NCBI GenBank assembly: GCA_963854835.1
Contig: OY978525.1
Span: forward strand, 21,174,309-21,238,308
Direction of reading: 5' to 3'
Source: Megamerina dolium
Lineage: Eukaryota > Arthropoda > Insecta > Diptera > Megamerinidae
DNA length: 64,000 bases
The position numbers and the translations under genes are program-made. Shown here piece after piece: positions 1 to 10,763 of this stretch. Positions within the stretch are counted from its first letter, which is position 1, and each line of letters opens with the position of its first letter. The notes beneath the pieces were generated by a model. That model saw only the letters and a list, made by a program, of their open reading frames with translations, was not told the origin of the DNA and did not search any database.

Positions 1-640
1 GGGTTGCTTGATACAGGTATAGCATTTCCAAATTATCCAAAAAACCCCTATAGAGGAGGATTATCTTCGATCTGTAACCATCTCATAATTTCGTTCCGAC
101 TACTCTCTAAGTGCCCATAGAAAGAGTAAATCATAAGACTGACTCCCATAAATTTTGGGCTCCCATATCTTTTTTCAGGACTTACTTACCCCATATATTT
201 AACTCTTGTGCCCTTAGTGGGGATTATAACATAAGACTGACTCCCATAAATTTTGGACTGCCCTTTCTTTTTTCAGGACTTACATATCCCCTATATTTAC
301 CTCTTAGAAGGGCTACCTACAAACTATACGTTCATAAAAATCTCACATCCACAGCTCCCAAAGCATCATTAAATAGATAAAATATATAACCCCGTCTTTT
401 TTACTATCCAACTTTTTTACTGAACATACTTACTTCCAATCTTTACTTCTTATTGAAATTCACCCGAAATTCGAGAAATAACTCGAAATTCTCTCAGGAC
501 TTGCTCCTAAAGTAGTGAAATGTATGATCGATCCCCACTAAATCTTCTGCCCCGAAATTTTCTCCAAAAATTTACCTGCTCCCTTTCTATACCGTCTCGG
601 GGATCCTTTACAAAATTATCTCTCCTTTACAGATTTAGCT
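1..640 (-). repeat. Dispersed repeat family C, copy 1 (unclassified)
   Basis: This is a non-coding stretch. Its reverse complement shares blocks with copies near 15.4, 27, 50 and 54 kb, for example a GAACGAAATTTATGAGATGG-like block and a block near TTTAGTGGGGATCGATCATA. Inside it a unit of about 98 bp is tandemly duplicated: CATAAGACTGACTCCCATAA occurs at about 132 and again at about 230. No protein domain is visible, and the 89-codon ATG frame at 111-380 simply runs through the duplicated repeat. The left boundary lies outside the window. Confidence 0.55.
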
Positions 641-1023
641 TCATTGGACATAGCTTGATGTTAAAATATTTATGATCAGCGAAGCGGTATCTCTACGGTC
701 AAGGAGTTCTACTCTCTACAAACTCTACAAACATTACTTCACGGAATATATCGCTTGGGTAGGAATTATGTATTGCGAACTATGAACAAACTGAATCGAA
801 AAATCAAGGATAGTTTCTTGGAAATCTTTGCATTTTTGTAGCGTTCGTTGGATCCAAGTCGCGTACTTTTGAGAGGTAAATTAGATAACATATAAACTGA
901 GAAATTCGGTTTGAATTTCTTTAATTTCTTATATTGATATTTATGGAAAAGTTTATGTACAATTGATCAGAGTCCAGAGTTTAGACCGATTTATCCACGT
1001 CTGTATAACAGCCGATAGGCAGT

Positions 1024-1173
1024 GGGTGCCGTGGCTTAGTGGTTAGTGCGTTAGCCTTCTCATCTGTAGGTCATGGATTCAAACCATGCTGAAGCATAAA
1101 TTTAATATCGAAATTTTTCTTCGGAACGGTACCCACATGTTGGCAAGCAATTGGCTATTCTTCCGGCAGTAAC
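1024..1173 (+). mobile_element. tRNA-derived SINE, 5' part
   Basis: It begins GGGTGCCGTGGCTTAGTGG, an A-box-like segment. A B-box-like segment follows about 45 bp later, and then the family-specific body (TTTAATATCGAAA, GGTACCCAC, GGCAAGCAATTGGC). It matches the heads of the SINE copies at 14.3, 25.4, 27.6, 31.4 and 53.3 kb. It breaks off after CCGGCAGTAAC at a T-run, so the 3' half is missing. The B box is mutated (ATTCAAACC), so this copy is unlikely to be transcribed. Confidence 0.8.
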
Positions 1174-1189
1174 TTTTTTTTTGCTGTCG

Positions 1190-1690
1190 ATAATCGCCCT
1201 AATTACGGACCCATTCATCTGAAATTCAATATTTAAGATTACTTTCACCAACAAATGGATATGTTCGGATATCGGTGAATTCGAATCAAAACCACTCGTA
1301 GCTCCCATAAAAGAGTACATTGTTGAATGCGTGATTTCATACTTTTCGCTCGAAAATATAAAGCTATTAAGCTCAAACTCTGCACATAAGGTTATATTTA
1401 TTAACTTAGAGACGTACCTAAAAATGGAATGAATCGAATTAAAACTAAGCTTACCTCCCACACACCTCCCTTTTCACACTTTGCGCACAAAAATATAAAG
1501 TTACCAAGCTGAAACTACGTATGTATAATAATATATACTAAAGTATGTACAACTTTGAAAATGGGTGGCATCGGAAGAGAGCCACTCCTACCTCTCATAC
1601 AAAAGTAAGTTTTCAATTGTACTTTGCGCACGAATATACAAATATATAGGAGTGAAACTTGGCACATATGTGCCAAGTACTCGTATAACT
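1190..1690 (-). repeat. Family B ~155-bp-unit repeat, reverse orientation
   Basis: Three degenerate units can be seen, marked by CTCCCATAAAAG-type blocks near 1300, 1453 and 1592. On the other strand these read as CTTTTGTATGGGAGGTAGGAG, the hallmark of the family. Between them come the usual family B blocks (TTTATATTTTTGTGCGCAAA and TACCAAGTTTCAGCTT in reverse). No coding potential is credible. Confidence 0.6.
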
Positions 1691-2314
1691 CCAGCCCATA
1701 GTTTTTCTTTTTCGAAAGTATGTCTATATATCGTCATAGTATACGGTATTTAAGCATCGGTATTACCAAACAAAAAAATGTCTAAAATTTTATTGCCACA
1801 TGCATGCATAATATAATCTTAATCCTATTTTGCATAAAAGTTAAATCGAATTTTTTACATTTCACATAAAGCTCATTAACTCGTTAAACCAAAGTATGAA
1901 CCCAAGAAAATAAAGTACTAAATTTTGATTTGTTTTGCTTTGGACAATGTATAAATACATATACGGTTATGTAAGCGTTGAAAAGCCTTTAAAAATAAGT
2001 GTATAGAAGAGCCTATGTCTATCGTATGTATGGAGCATGAAATTCTCACTACAAAATGCATGATAAGCTTAAATGAATATAAACATGAAACTAAACGAAC
2101 ACCACAATAACATCATCAACAATAACTACATGGAATACTAACGAGCAAGGGAGAATGGAATTTTAAACTCCAAAAATAACAGCAAAATATAAGAAATATT
2201 TTTGGAAAATAATTGCACGACATACTTGGAATTACTAGCGGATTTCGCTTGGTGGTATCCTTATTATTATGATTATTGATGTTATTTTTGTTATTGTTCT
2301 TCTTCATAGTATCA

Positions 2315-2346
<32 letters not shown>

Positions 2347-2685
2347 GTTTCACTTGAATTCACAAACTTTAGCGCTATACGATAAGACAATTCATTGCAT
2401 ACGAAATGATGATAATCATAACCACGATAATAATGAATATCAGAATAAATGAATTTAATGTATGTGTGCACGCTTGTATATATATGTTGTCTATACAACA
2501 GATATATAATACTCCGACGATAGAAAATTTAGCATAGGTAGTAATTGGAACCATCCATATACTTTACATTAAAAGCATGTGGTTTAGGTTGGAGCAATTG
2601 TTTCGAGAAAAGTACATCATGCAGTAGGTACTATATTCTATGGTATATTGGACCAATTGCTGTACATTCTAATATAGAATAAAGA

Positions 2686-2691
<6 letters not shown>
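1691..2691. other. AT-rich intergenic or intronic stretch
   Basis: I see no gene here. The stretch holds simple sequence, including the (ATT)n tract annotated separately and asparagine-type AAC/AAT triplets near 2100-2130. The short open frames are low-complexity translations. Confidence 0.6.
2316..2347. repeat. (ATT)n microsatellite
   Basis: About ten perfect ATT units follow a short (TCA) lead-in. It lies in a wider region rich in AAT/ATT triplets. Confidence 0.9.

Positions 2692-2693
<2 letters not shown>

Positions 2694-2761
<68 letters not shown>
2694..2761. repeat. (TA)n microsatellite, ~34 units
   Basis: A perfect alternating AT run of about 68 bp between two A-runs, just outside the start of the family A repeat. 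It is the longest pure simple repeat in the window. An open frame through it is just alternating Ile-Tyr and is not a gene. Confidence 0.95.
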
Positions 2762-2766
<5 letters not shown>

Positions 2767-2781
2767 AAAAATCTCCTTACA

Positions 2782-4390
2782 GTCGGCTAGGGCCGACCAA
2801 ATTATACCCTGCATATGTAGATATATATATAAAAATTTTATTCGAATATCCATGTTTTTCTTTTATTTCCAATTTTTGAAAAACAATTTTTGCATATACT
2901 ACTAATTTACACCCGAAATATGGTTGACTTTGATGAAGTACTTTGTATGTTATGAGAGTTCTAAAAGGGATACTTTAAAGGAGGTTTTTAAGACAATTCC
3001 GAGACTTAGTATGGGAGCTATATAAAAAGTTGGCGTGGCTTACCTCTTTCTTGTAAATCCAATTAATTTTTCAATATTAATCCACACCTCAAATTTTTTG
3101 TCCTACGTTGAATAGTTCGTAAGTTATAGCGGTTTAAATTTTTTAAAATTTTCGCAACTTTGTATGGTAGCCACATTAAGAAGCGGGTGTGGCATGTTGA
3201 TTTTTTGCAAGATTATGTACAACTACCATATTAACCGAAGTATTAATTATGATTGTTCTAGACAGAAGATTGCAGAAGCTGCAGCTATCTCAATTTAAAA
3301 GAAATTCAGTCATCCTGTATGGGAGCCACTATAAACTATGGACGTGGCTGACCTATTTCTTGTGGGTATATTTGCTCTTACAATGCTAATCCACACCTTC
3401 AATCTGGTTGTTCTATGCTAAATAGTTTGTAAGTTATGGCGGTTAAAATGTTTGTTTAATTTCCTCAACTTTGTATGAGAGCACCAATAAGAAGTGGGCG
3501 TGGTACGCTGATTTTTTTCCAGATTATTTCCGACTACGATATTAATTTAAGTGTCAATTATGGTTATTCTAGACAGAAGATTTCCGAAGTTACGGCTGTG
3601 TCAATTTAAAAGAATTTCAGTCATTTTGTATGGGGGCTACAATAAACAGTGGGCATGGCGCGCCCATTTCCTGTGAGCCTACTTGCTCGTACAATACTAA
3701 TCCACACCTTAAATCTCGTTATTCTACGCAGAATAGTTTGCAAGTTATAACCGGTAACATTTTTTTTTTAATTTCCGCAACTTTGTATGGGAGACCCAAG
3801 AAGGAGTGGGCGTGGCACACTGCCATATTATTTCCGACTATCATGTTAATCTAAGTGTCAATTATGGTTATTCTGGACAGAATATTGTAGAAGTTACAGC
3901 TGTTTCAATTTAAAAGAAATACAGACACTTTGTATGAGAGCTACGCTAAAAAGTAGGTGTGGCTCACCCACTTTTGGCGAGGTTATATAGTTGTATAATT
4001 TAACTCTATGTGCCAAATATTGTTGTCTCAAGTGGTATATTATGTGAGTTATAGCAAGTTAAAGATTTTGAAAATTCCGAGGTTAGTCGCTTTGAATGCT
4101 TGGTGTGGGCGTGGTTATTGACCGATCATGCCCAATATCAATCCCCTCCGTACCCTTGGATCATAGATTACTTGTGCCAAATTTCGTCGAAATAGCTCAA
4201 TATTTACTCAAGTTATCGTGCGAACCAGCCAGGTGACAGACAGACGGACGGACATCGTTAAATCGAAAATTTAATCGACGCTGATCACGAATATATATCT
4301 ATGTCTATATCTCCGGCGATTCCTTCAAGTGGACACTAACATCTGACCGAAATGAATATACCTTGCATATTGCATTATGCAGGGTATAAA
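2782..4390 (+). repeat. Family A element: array of ~155-bp units between GGGTATA-type termini
   Basis: The left end has a small hairpin (GTCGGC..GCCGAC, 2782-2797) followed by TTATACCCTGCAT. The right end is ATGCAGGGTATAAA, which is its inverted counterpart. Between them, TTTGTATGGGAG-type motifs followed by GTGGGCGTGGC recur near 3008, 3160, 3314, 3468, 3624, 3778, 3927 and 4082. The step is 149-156 bp, and two alternating unit types give a ~310-bp higher-order period. After the last unit comes a tail with GTTATCGTGCGAAC and GACAGACAGACGGACGGAC. There is no open reading frame, so it must be non-autonomous if mobile. The superfamily is unknown to me. Confidence 0.7.
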
Positions 4391-4512
4391 AATAAAATAA
4401 TATAAAATAATAGTATTTAGTATCACAACCAAAGAATTTACCCTTCATAACGAGGTTCATTTAATTTATATGCTTGCCTTAACATGAAGCGAGAATAAAG
4501 AAATAATACATA

Positions 4513-4541
4513 CAGTGGCTCACAGCTTATTTCGTACAGTG
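4513..4541 (+). repeat. Left terminal inverted repeat of the Tc1-like element
   Basis: It pairs with 6135-6163 with one mismatch. The core GCTTATTTCGTACA recurs in the inner sites and is the probable transposase binding core. Confidence 0.9.
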
Positions 4542-4710
4542 TATATATTTTTATGTACATGGCTGTAACATCGAAACTAAAAAACTTATCAATAAGTTTT
4601 GAATGTAGATGTCTATGTATGTGTTTAGTAAACCTAATAAGAAAACGGGGAACCCCAAAAATTGTTCTTTTTGTCATGCAAGAGAGAAAAACTATTGATC
4701 AGCTGATTTT

Positions 4711-4733
4711 CAGCTCACATCTTATTTCGTACA
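4711..4733 (+). repeat. Left inner direct repeat of the Tc1-like element
   Basis: CAGCTCACATCTTATTTCGT followed by ACA repeats the core of the left TIR, 198 bp further in. This gives an IR/DR layout with two presumptive transposase binding sites per end. Confidence 0.8.
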
Positions 4734-4883
4734 CAAACTTCAATGTAAGTAAGTTTCATTCTGCCGCGCAGTTACAAAGTTTTTTTGAATTGTATGAGTT
4801 TTTGGACCTTTTTAACTATTATAACAATTTTTATTATTATTATTTTAAATAGTTAAAGTGCTGTAAATTAAACATTTAGCGTT

Positions 4884-5924
4884 ATGGGTCGTCGTACAAC
4901 GATGGAACAGCGTAAACTGGTAATTAACCATTTTAGGAAAGGTCAGAGTGTGCGAAAAATTGCTGAAATGACAAATTTAAGTGCCGCAACTGTCCAATAC
5001 ATCATTCAACGCTTCGTTCGCGAAAATCGGTTGGAGAACAAGGGCAGAGAAGCACCTAATAAGATTTTCAACGCTTCAGACGAGCGTTATATTGTACGAA
5101 AAATTAAGAAAAATCCAAAGTTATCCGGTCCGAAGTTGGCTGCAGAGGTTCAGCGTGAAATAGGAAAATCATCCAGTGCTGAAACTGTCCGACGTGTGCT
5201 GCGCAATCATGACTTGAACGGTCGAGTAGCCCGAAAGAAACCATTCATTTCGAAAATGAATATACAACGCCGACTTGACTTCGCCAAAGAGCATATTATT
5301 AATACTCCTGCGTTCTGGAATACCGTTATTTTCGCGGATGAGTCTAAGTTTAATATTTTTGGCTCGGACGGAATGTCATATGTTTGGCGTAAAGCGAATA
5401 CCGAGCTAAACAAGGAGAACCTTAAGCCCACAGTGAAGCATGGTGGCGGTAGCGTGATGGTTTGGGCCTGTATGTCAGCAGCCGGAGTAGGTGAATTGGT
5501 TTTTATTGAGGAAACAATGGACAAAATGAAGTACCTCGAGATTCTGAAAAACAATTTACTTCAAAGTGCAGACAAACTGGGTTTGCGGGAAGAATTTCGG
5601 TACTACCAAGATAATGACCCAAAACATAAATCTGGGATTGTGCAATCTTGGCTTATTTGGAACTGCCCACACTTGATGTCTCCACCACCACAGTCACCTG
5701 ACATGAATGTGATTGAAAATCTTTGGTCTATTTTGGACAATAAAATAAGAACACACAAGATTTCTAATAAGCAAGACCTAAAGAAGGTACTGATGGAAGA
5801 ATGGAAAAAAATCACACCAGACATCACTCAAAAATTGGTGGATTCAATGCCAAATAGACTCCAGGCTGTCATTAACGCTAAGGGATGTCAACTAAATATT
5901 AAAATCAACTTACTTTGTTTTTAG
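4884..5924 (+). CDS. Tc1-like transposase (DD34E), 346 aa
   Basis: This is the predicted cut-and-paste transposase of the surrounding element. It would bind the TIR sites and move the element into TA dinucleotides. Residues 1-50 form a first helix-turn-helix (QSVRKIAEMTNLSAATVQYI) and residues 65-125 a second DNA-binding region. The catalytic domain holds D152 (IFADESKFNIFG), D243 (YYQDNDPKHKS) and E278 (SPDMNVIENLW). Exactly 34 residues separate D243 from E278, the Tc1 signature, and a glycine-rich box (KHGGGSVMVWACM) lies between the first two. The length fits the usual ~340 aa. The start is the first ATG of the frame and opens with a basic Tc1-like N-terminus. No stop or frameshift is seen. 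Activity is inferred from intactness only. Confidence 0.95.
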   Translation: MGRRTTMEQRKLVINHFRKGQSVRKIAEMTNLSAATVQYIIQRFVRENRLENKGREAPNKIFNASDERYIVRKIKKNPKLSGPKLAAEVQREIGKSSSAETVRRVLRNHDLNGRVARKKPFISKMNIQRRLDFAKEHIINTPAFWNTVIFADESKFNIFGSDGMSYVWRKANTELNKENLKPTVKHGGGSVMVWACMSAAGVGELVFIEETMDKMKYLEILKNNLLQSADKLGLREEFRYYQDNDPKHKSGIVQSWLIWNCPHLMSPPPQSPDMNVIENLWSILDNKIRTHKISNKQDLKKVLMEEWKKITPDITQKLVDSMPNRLQAVINAKGCQLNIKINLLCF

Positions 5925-5941
5925 TTTGAACTTAAAGAGAC

Positions 5942-5964
5942 TGTACGAAATAAGCTGTGACATG
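5942..5964 (-). repeat. Right inner direct repeat of the Tc1-like element
   Basis: On the minus strand it reads CATGTCACAGCTTATTTCGT followed by ACA, the same core as the outer TIR and 199 bp from the right end. The spacing mirrors the left side. Confidence 0.8.
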
Positions 5965-6134
5965 AATTTTCCTATTTTTTTCTTATTTTATTTTTTTATA
6001 GTGTCAAACACTAAAATTTTGAAAAAGTAAATTTTGGAAAATAAAAAACAAACCTTCCTTTCTAAAATGGCATTTATATTTTGTTCAAATTTTTGCTATA
6101 TTAGGAATTACGACTGCAGCAATTTTTAAACTGT

Positions 6135-6163
6135 CACTGTACGAAATAAGCTGGGAGCCACTG
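6135..6163 (-). repeat. Right terminal inverted repeat of the Tc1-like element
   Basis: The reverse complement of 4513-4541 with one mismatch. It is followed by TA (6164-6165). Confidence 0.9.
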
Positions 6164-6165
6164 TA

Positions 6166-6699
6166 TGTATTAACATGGTATACAAATGTAAACATTTTGG
6201 TTATATTCTCCATTAATATCCTCGAACTACTTCTCTTCAATTTTGCTCATATACAAGTATGTGTATATAATACATACTTGTACTTCGTAGTATGAAAGTA
6301 GATACATATGTTATCTAACAGAAAAACAACGCACAAAAGATTAATGCGCATTCTAAGCAAAAACAATGAAACACATCCGCAAACAAAGTGAGAGAAAAGG
6401 AAACAAAGAAAAGTCAAGAGAACATAAAGCAAACAGTTGGTAGTGTAGCTATGATTTTGCTTAGCCAATGTTATTGTTATCTTTATTAATATCTTATGCG
6501 CTTGAACACGTTTCAATTTAAGTAGATTATATTTTATCACTTTGTTTATATTCTGCTCGCTTTCACCATATTTCACTATATTATATATACAATACATTCT
6601 TTTACAAAACATACATTTATGCAAGACAAACTACAAAATAAATAATTTCCTTATGCCTTCATTAAAAAATTGCACTAATCCAAACGTAATATGTATGCC
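6166..6699. other. AT-rich stretch without genes
   Basis: Nothing beyond short AT-rich frames on both strands. The two overlapping open frames here show no domain and biased composition. Confidence 0.55.
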
Positions 6700-7395
6700 T
6701 TTTGTATGCTTTCGCATTCGAAAACATACTTTTATATGAGAGATAGGCGTGATGCCCGTCGAATTTTGTTTCTTCACAAACTAATTGTTTTTTTTTTTTG
6801 CAAATGCAATCATATATGACAAGTTTCTGCTCCATAACTTTGCATTTTTGTACGCAAAGTGTAAAAACTTATATACGAAAGCATACTTTTGTATGGGAGG
6901 TAGGTGAGATTTTTATCCGATTCTATCCATTTTCAAATAAGTTTATTAATTGGTAAATATAATCTTATGCACCGAATTTTAGGTTGATTGTATAATTTTT
7001 TGTTTGCAAAATGTGAAAACGCACATCTGACAATATTTTTTTTTTTTTTTTTGAGAGCTAGGATTTGTGTTCATCCGAAAAGCTCATTTTCGAATATGCT
7101 TATACATTGGTGAATATTACAATATGTACAAAGTTTCAACTTTATGAGTTTATATTTTCGTGAGAGAATTAGAAAACAATATATACGACAACATACCTTT
7201 TTATGGCAGTTAGGAGTATTTTCCACCCGGTTTATTCTATTTTCAATATGTCGGATATTTCTGAAAACTAATATTATATATCAAGTTTTAGTTCTATAGC
7301 TTCATATGTGCCGAAAGCGCTTAATAGCACGTTCGAAAACATACTTTTCTATGGGGAGCGGTTGTGGTTTTCATCAGATTTCACCAACTTAAGAT
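6700..7395 (+). repeat. Family B repeat array, ~155-bp units
   Basis: About five units are marked by CATACTTTTGTATGGGAGGT-type blocks near 6726, 6888, 7040, 7195 and 7340. Each is followed by GGTTTTCATCCGATTTC-like sequence and then by CCAAGTTTCAGCT and TTTATATTTTCGTG blocks. The spacing is 145-162 bp. There is no coding potential. It belongs with the copies at 1.3, 17.2, 36.5, 43.0, 57.5 and 62.3 kb. Confidence 0.7.
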
Positions 7396-7399
7396 CACA

Positions 7400-7860
7400 T
7401 CAGTCAGTTGGGAAAAATTATTGTATGTACGAATTATCAGCAAAATTGCTTAAAAATTGCTGATAATAGCGAAACAGGCTACTAAACTCCATATACCCTT
7501 TGACTCTTTGATGGAGGGTATAATTTATGTGAGTGGACCATATACCCTGGAGCCAGTGGAAGGTAATTTCATAAAAACTCAAATTCCTGGGTAGCTTCCT
7601 AAGGGGTGGATCATGTATAATGATATGGGGTGAGAATAGTCTGAAAAAAGTATGAAGGAGATTATATTCTTGGTGGTCGGTTATAAATTTTACTCCGTCA
7701 CGTGAGACATCTGTGCAACTGTGGGTTTTTTTCTGTCGATTTCCTCTTATTTTCTTAAACATTAATCTTGAAATTTTAGGAAAATATACCCTAACAGTCC
7801 CCTATAATTTGGCTGAGGTATTTCCACAAAAATTGTAGAAAGTGAGATGAAAATAGATTA
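7400..7860. repeat. Unclassified repeat-like sequence with two hairpins
   Basis: ATTATCAGCAA (7433-7443) is inverted at 7458-7468. TATACCCT (7492-7499) is inverted at 7515-7522. The AGTCTGAAAAAAG block near 7640 resembles part of repeat family C, so this may be a diverged relative. No protein match was recognised in the 114-codon minus-strand frame. Confidence 0.35.
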
Positions 7861-7969
7861 AGAGTTTATATATCAAAATCAAAAGGTCATGCAACGACGC
7901 ATTTGAGTAATAAATATTAGTGGCGAAAGATATTCCTTTTGCAGAACTATAAAAATGAAATAAAATTGA

Positions 7970-8094
7970 TAAGTATGTGGCACTTATAGACCCCTACTTA
8001 TATTAGCCGGTTCCGAACAGCAGAATCCTTGTAACAACACTTTTTCTGAGCTTTGTCACTCTTTTAGAAGTTTTTTCATGGCATATTGTTGCTA
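7970..8094 (-). mobile_element. SINE 3' part, internally deleted
   Basis: ATGTGGCACTTATAGACCCC, then TATTAGCCGGTTCCGAAC and TTTTTCTGAGCTTTGTCAC, match the 3' half of the SINE in reverse. It stops abruptly at TTGTTGCTAC, where the mariner-like derivative starts. The segment between the tail and the CCTACTTAT block found in other copies is missing. Confidence 0.7.
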
Positions 8095-8660
8095 CAGGGT
8101 GATTTTTTAGCAACTTTCTTTTTCGCAACACTGTTTTTTGCAGCTCAGCTGTTTTCGTGTAACATATTACTGTCAAACATGCTCAGTTTGGTCTATAATT
8201 TAACCATGAATCGGCTTACAAATAAACAACTCTTGCAGATTATTAAAGTTTATTATTATGAAACTTTTTGCTCGGTTCATTCATTCATTCATTTCATGGT
8301 CAGTTTGGACGATCTTCTGAGGCGGCTATTTGGAATCTTGTGACTAAATTTCGCACCAAATTTACATGATTCGACATTAAACCACCAACACGCATACGTA
8401 GAGGGCGGACAGAGGAAAATATCGCAGCTGTATCCGCCAGTGTTGTTTATGACCGTTAATGATCGATTTATTAGTGAGATACCGGCCGATATGTTGGAGA
8501 GAGTATGCCAAAATGAGACCCAGCGTATGAACCATTGGAGACGCAGCCGCGGTCAACATTTACATGAAATCATCTTTAAACATTATAGATCGTTCTATCG
8601 ACTCAAATAAAGATTTCATACATTTCTCTGAATTTTATGTTTTTTTTTTTAAATCAAATC
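8095..8660 (+). pseudogene. Mariner-like transposase, internal-deletion derivative
   Basis: An N-terminal piece from about 8206 reads NRLTNKQLLQIIKVYY and continues in shifted frames through a GQFGR..VTKFRTKFT-like segment and an RRRTEENIAAV-like segment. It then jumps to a C-terminal piece near 8460 (EIPADMLERVCQNETQRMN, RRSRGQHLHEIIFKHYRS). These are the two ends of a well-known insect mariner-like transposase type. All catalytic aspartates lay in the lost middle, so the copy is dead and non-autonomous. Termini are not firmly placed; the left one may be AGGGTGATTTTT at about 8095. The resemblance to the rosa (DD41D) lineage is an impression, not a test. Confidence 0.65.
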
Positions 8661-10760
8661 CGAAGACTCTTAAAAAATCACAAATACAGCCATATTTCTG
8701 TTACGCGTACAAATGGAGTACTCTTGTATATCTGCTACTAGTCCTGGTTACATGTTGGTTAAAACACGTCCTAGTATTTGAATTAAGTACTTGCATTTGG
8801 TATTTTATAGTGCTTCCACTTATATGTAGGCACCTACAATACTAGGTACTTTTTGTTAACATTTAAAACGCAACTTTGTTACCATCACGCTTGATTTCGC
8901 TCCATTTGCTCTATTATCCTTAAGGCTAATAAATATTTTCCATTTGCGCAATTTACTGTACATATGCAAGTATGATAGTTATTGCTATTGTAGGTAATAA
9001 AAGTGTTATATGAAAATGAATATGTGCGAGAAGAAGCTATTGAATGCTTAAATTCAATATAGTGTTTGGTTTATACATATTAATCTTTATTAATGGACTT
9101 TACTGCAACCAATACGTGTAATATATTTAATAGTTTCATTCCTGTGATTTACTCTCTGTGGTTAGTGAAAACATATTTTGTTAATTACTCCGCAAAGGAC
9201 TGTCCAAAACTATGGTATGCAAATTAAATTTATCGAACTGACAAGATATTCAATATAACATATCTTGTATGTAAATACATTAATATTGTTATTGCATTAA
9301 CTATGAATGTAAAATCATGGCTGCAGATATTGTGAGAAAATGATCAAAGTTTAATGCAGGAACTGAACTGCTAGAGAAGAACTTAAAATATCGTATTATT
9401 TGGAGAGCTTCAAAAATTGTATTGTATTGAGAGTACTATGGAAAATAAATCAATTTTGTTGAATAAATTAAATATGTTTCATATATCATGGACTTGTTAT
9501 TAGCCTATATGCATTACAAAACATTGATGTTTATCTTTGATACTTAAATCCACAAAACCATTTGTATGTGTATGGATGGTATATGGTATGGATGGTATAT
9601 CAATAGCAATTAAAATGCTAATTTATTTTGAAGCTAAATTTAACAGATGATAAAGCAAATAAAATCAAATTCACAAGTTGCATAGGTAAGGCCTATGGAA
9701 AATAATTTATGAATTATCCACATCAAAGCATCCGCATGAATACTCGTAATGTACATACAAATCGATTGCCATAGAAATGTGTAATAATGAATATAATTTA
9801 CCATTCCCGTTAACTATAAAACTCCATGGTAGAGCAATATAAAAACCATTATTTGCATATTTAGTAAAAATAATACCTCTTTAGTTGGCTTTAATTAATT
9901 TAACCTATTTTACCGTAAATAATACCTGCCGCCTTAAAAACTTTACTAATTAACATACAACTATCAAACGACAAACCAATCAAACCAATGTACTATATCT
10001 CCTTACATAAACAACGAAAGGATACAGACAAATAGAGGTGAGAGAGTACGATACAAGAAGGCGTATTGGACAAACGCCTCCAATAAATAGTCAATTTGTC
10101 AACAGCATCCATTTTATTGTAATCCTTTTATCCATAAAATATACAAATTGGCAGCTATTGTGGTTGGAAGTATCAGTATGTAGTATATAAGTACAAAATA
10201 TCTGATGCACGGTCAATGTTTACCTTTTGTCATTAGTATTCGGATTAAATTTTATTCACTGTGATTAAGGTGTATCATTTCATAAAGACCATAAAATACA
10301 ATATACATATATATGGAAGCCGCAAAGGGAAAATTTAACTTGTGCCTAAAATTTTTTTCCAAAAGGTTTATTTTAATATAAAAGGTAATGCAGTTGAAGT
10401 TCATATTTTTTAGTAAGAATATGTGAAAATCTTGTCTGAAATTTAAACAATTAAGAACTCTTTTATTATAAGATATTAACATTGGGAATTTAGACCGCGT
10501 TTATGTGTTTGCCATTGCAAAGGCTCTATCAATAGGTGATGAGAATGAAGATGCAATTTTTTCACAGTGATCTTCTTTTAGGTCATTACAATATCATCAA
10601 TACTTCTGCCACTTCTTTAACCCCTCCGAAAAATTCAAAAAGTAAATAAAAATACAAAAAGTTGATAAATGTTGGTTTGATAAAACTTGGTTATCGTGGT
10701 GGAGCAAACGGGACCATGTCTTCTTCAATTTCATATTGAATCGGTCTAACATGAAATAAT
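8661..10760. other. AT-rich non-coding stretch
   Basis: I found no gene or clear repeat in these 2.1 kb. There is a small local duplication of TGGATGGTATA near 9570-9600. The open frames at 8564-8845 and 10252-10482 have no recognisable domain and are probably chance. Confidence 0.55.
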
Positions 10761-10763
10761 TTC

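Larger units (their letters stand above)
4513..6163 (+). mobile_element. Tc1-like (DD34E) DNA transposon, apparently complete
   Basis: The 1651-bp element has 29-bp terminal inverted repeats at 4513-4541 and 6135-6163 with one mismatch (outer end CAGTGGCTCACAGCTTATTT). It is flanked by TA at 4511-4512 and 6164-6165, the Tc1/mariner target duplication. Related second sites sit about 200 bp inside each end. It carries one transposase gene without introns, open from start to stop. Matching ends, TA flanks and an intact frame suggest a recent, possibly active copy. The Bari/Sleeping Beauty-like arrangement of ends is suggestive, but the exact lineage is not established. Confidence 0.92.

Noticed and set aside
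2638..2853. 71-codon open frame of alternating Ile and Tyr
   Set aside because: A translation of the (TA)n microsatellite, not a protein gene.
2782..4390. CRISPR-like array (regular repeats)
   Set aside because: The repeat unit is the whole ~155 bp with no unique spacers, in a eukaryotic setting; it is a tandem repeat.
5207..5554. 115-codon minus-strand frame inside the Tc1-like transposase
   Set aside because: Antisense shadow of the transposase gene; no domain.
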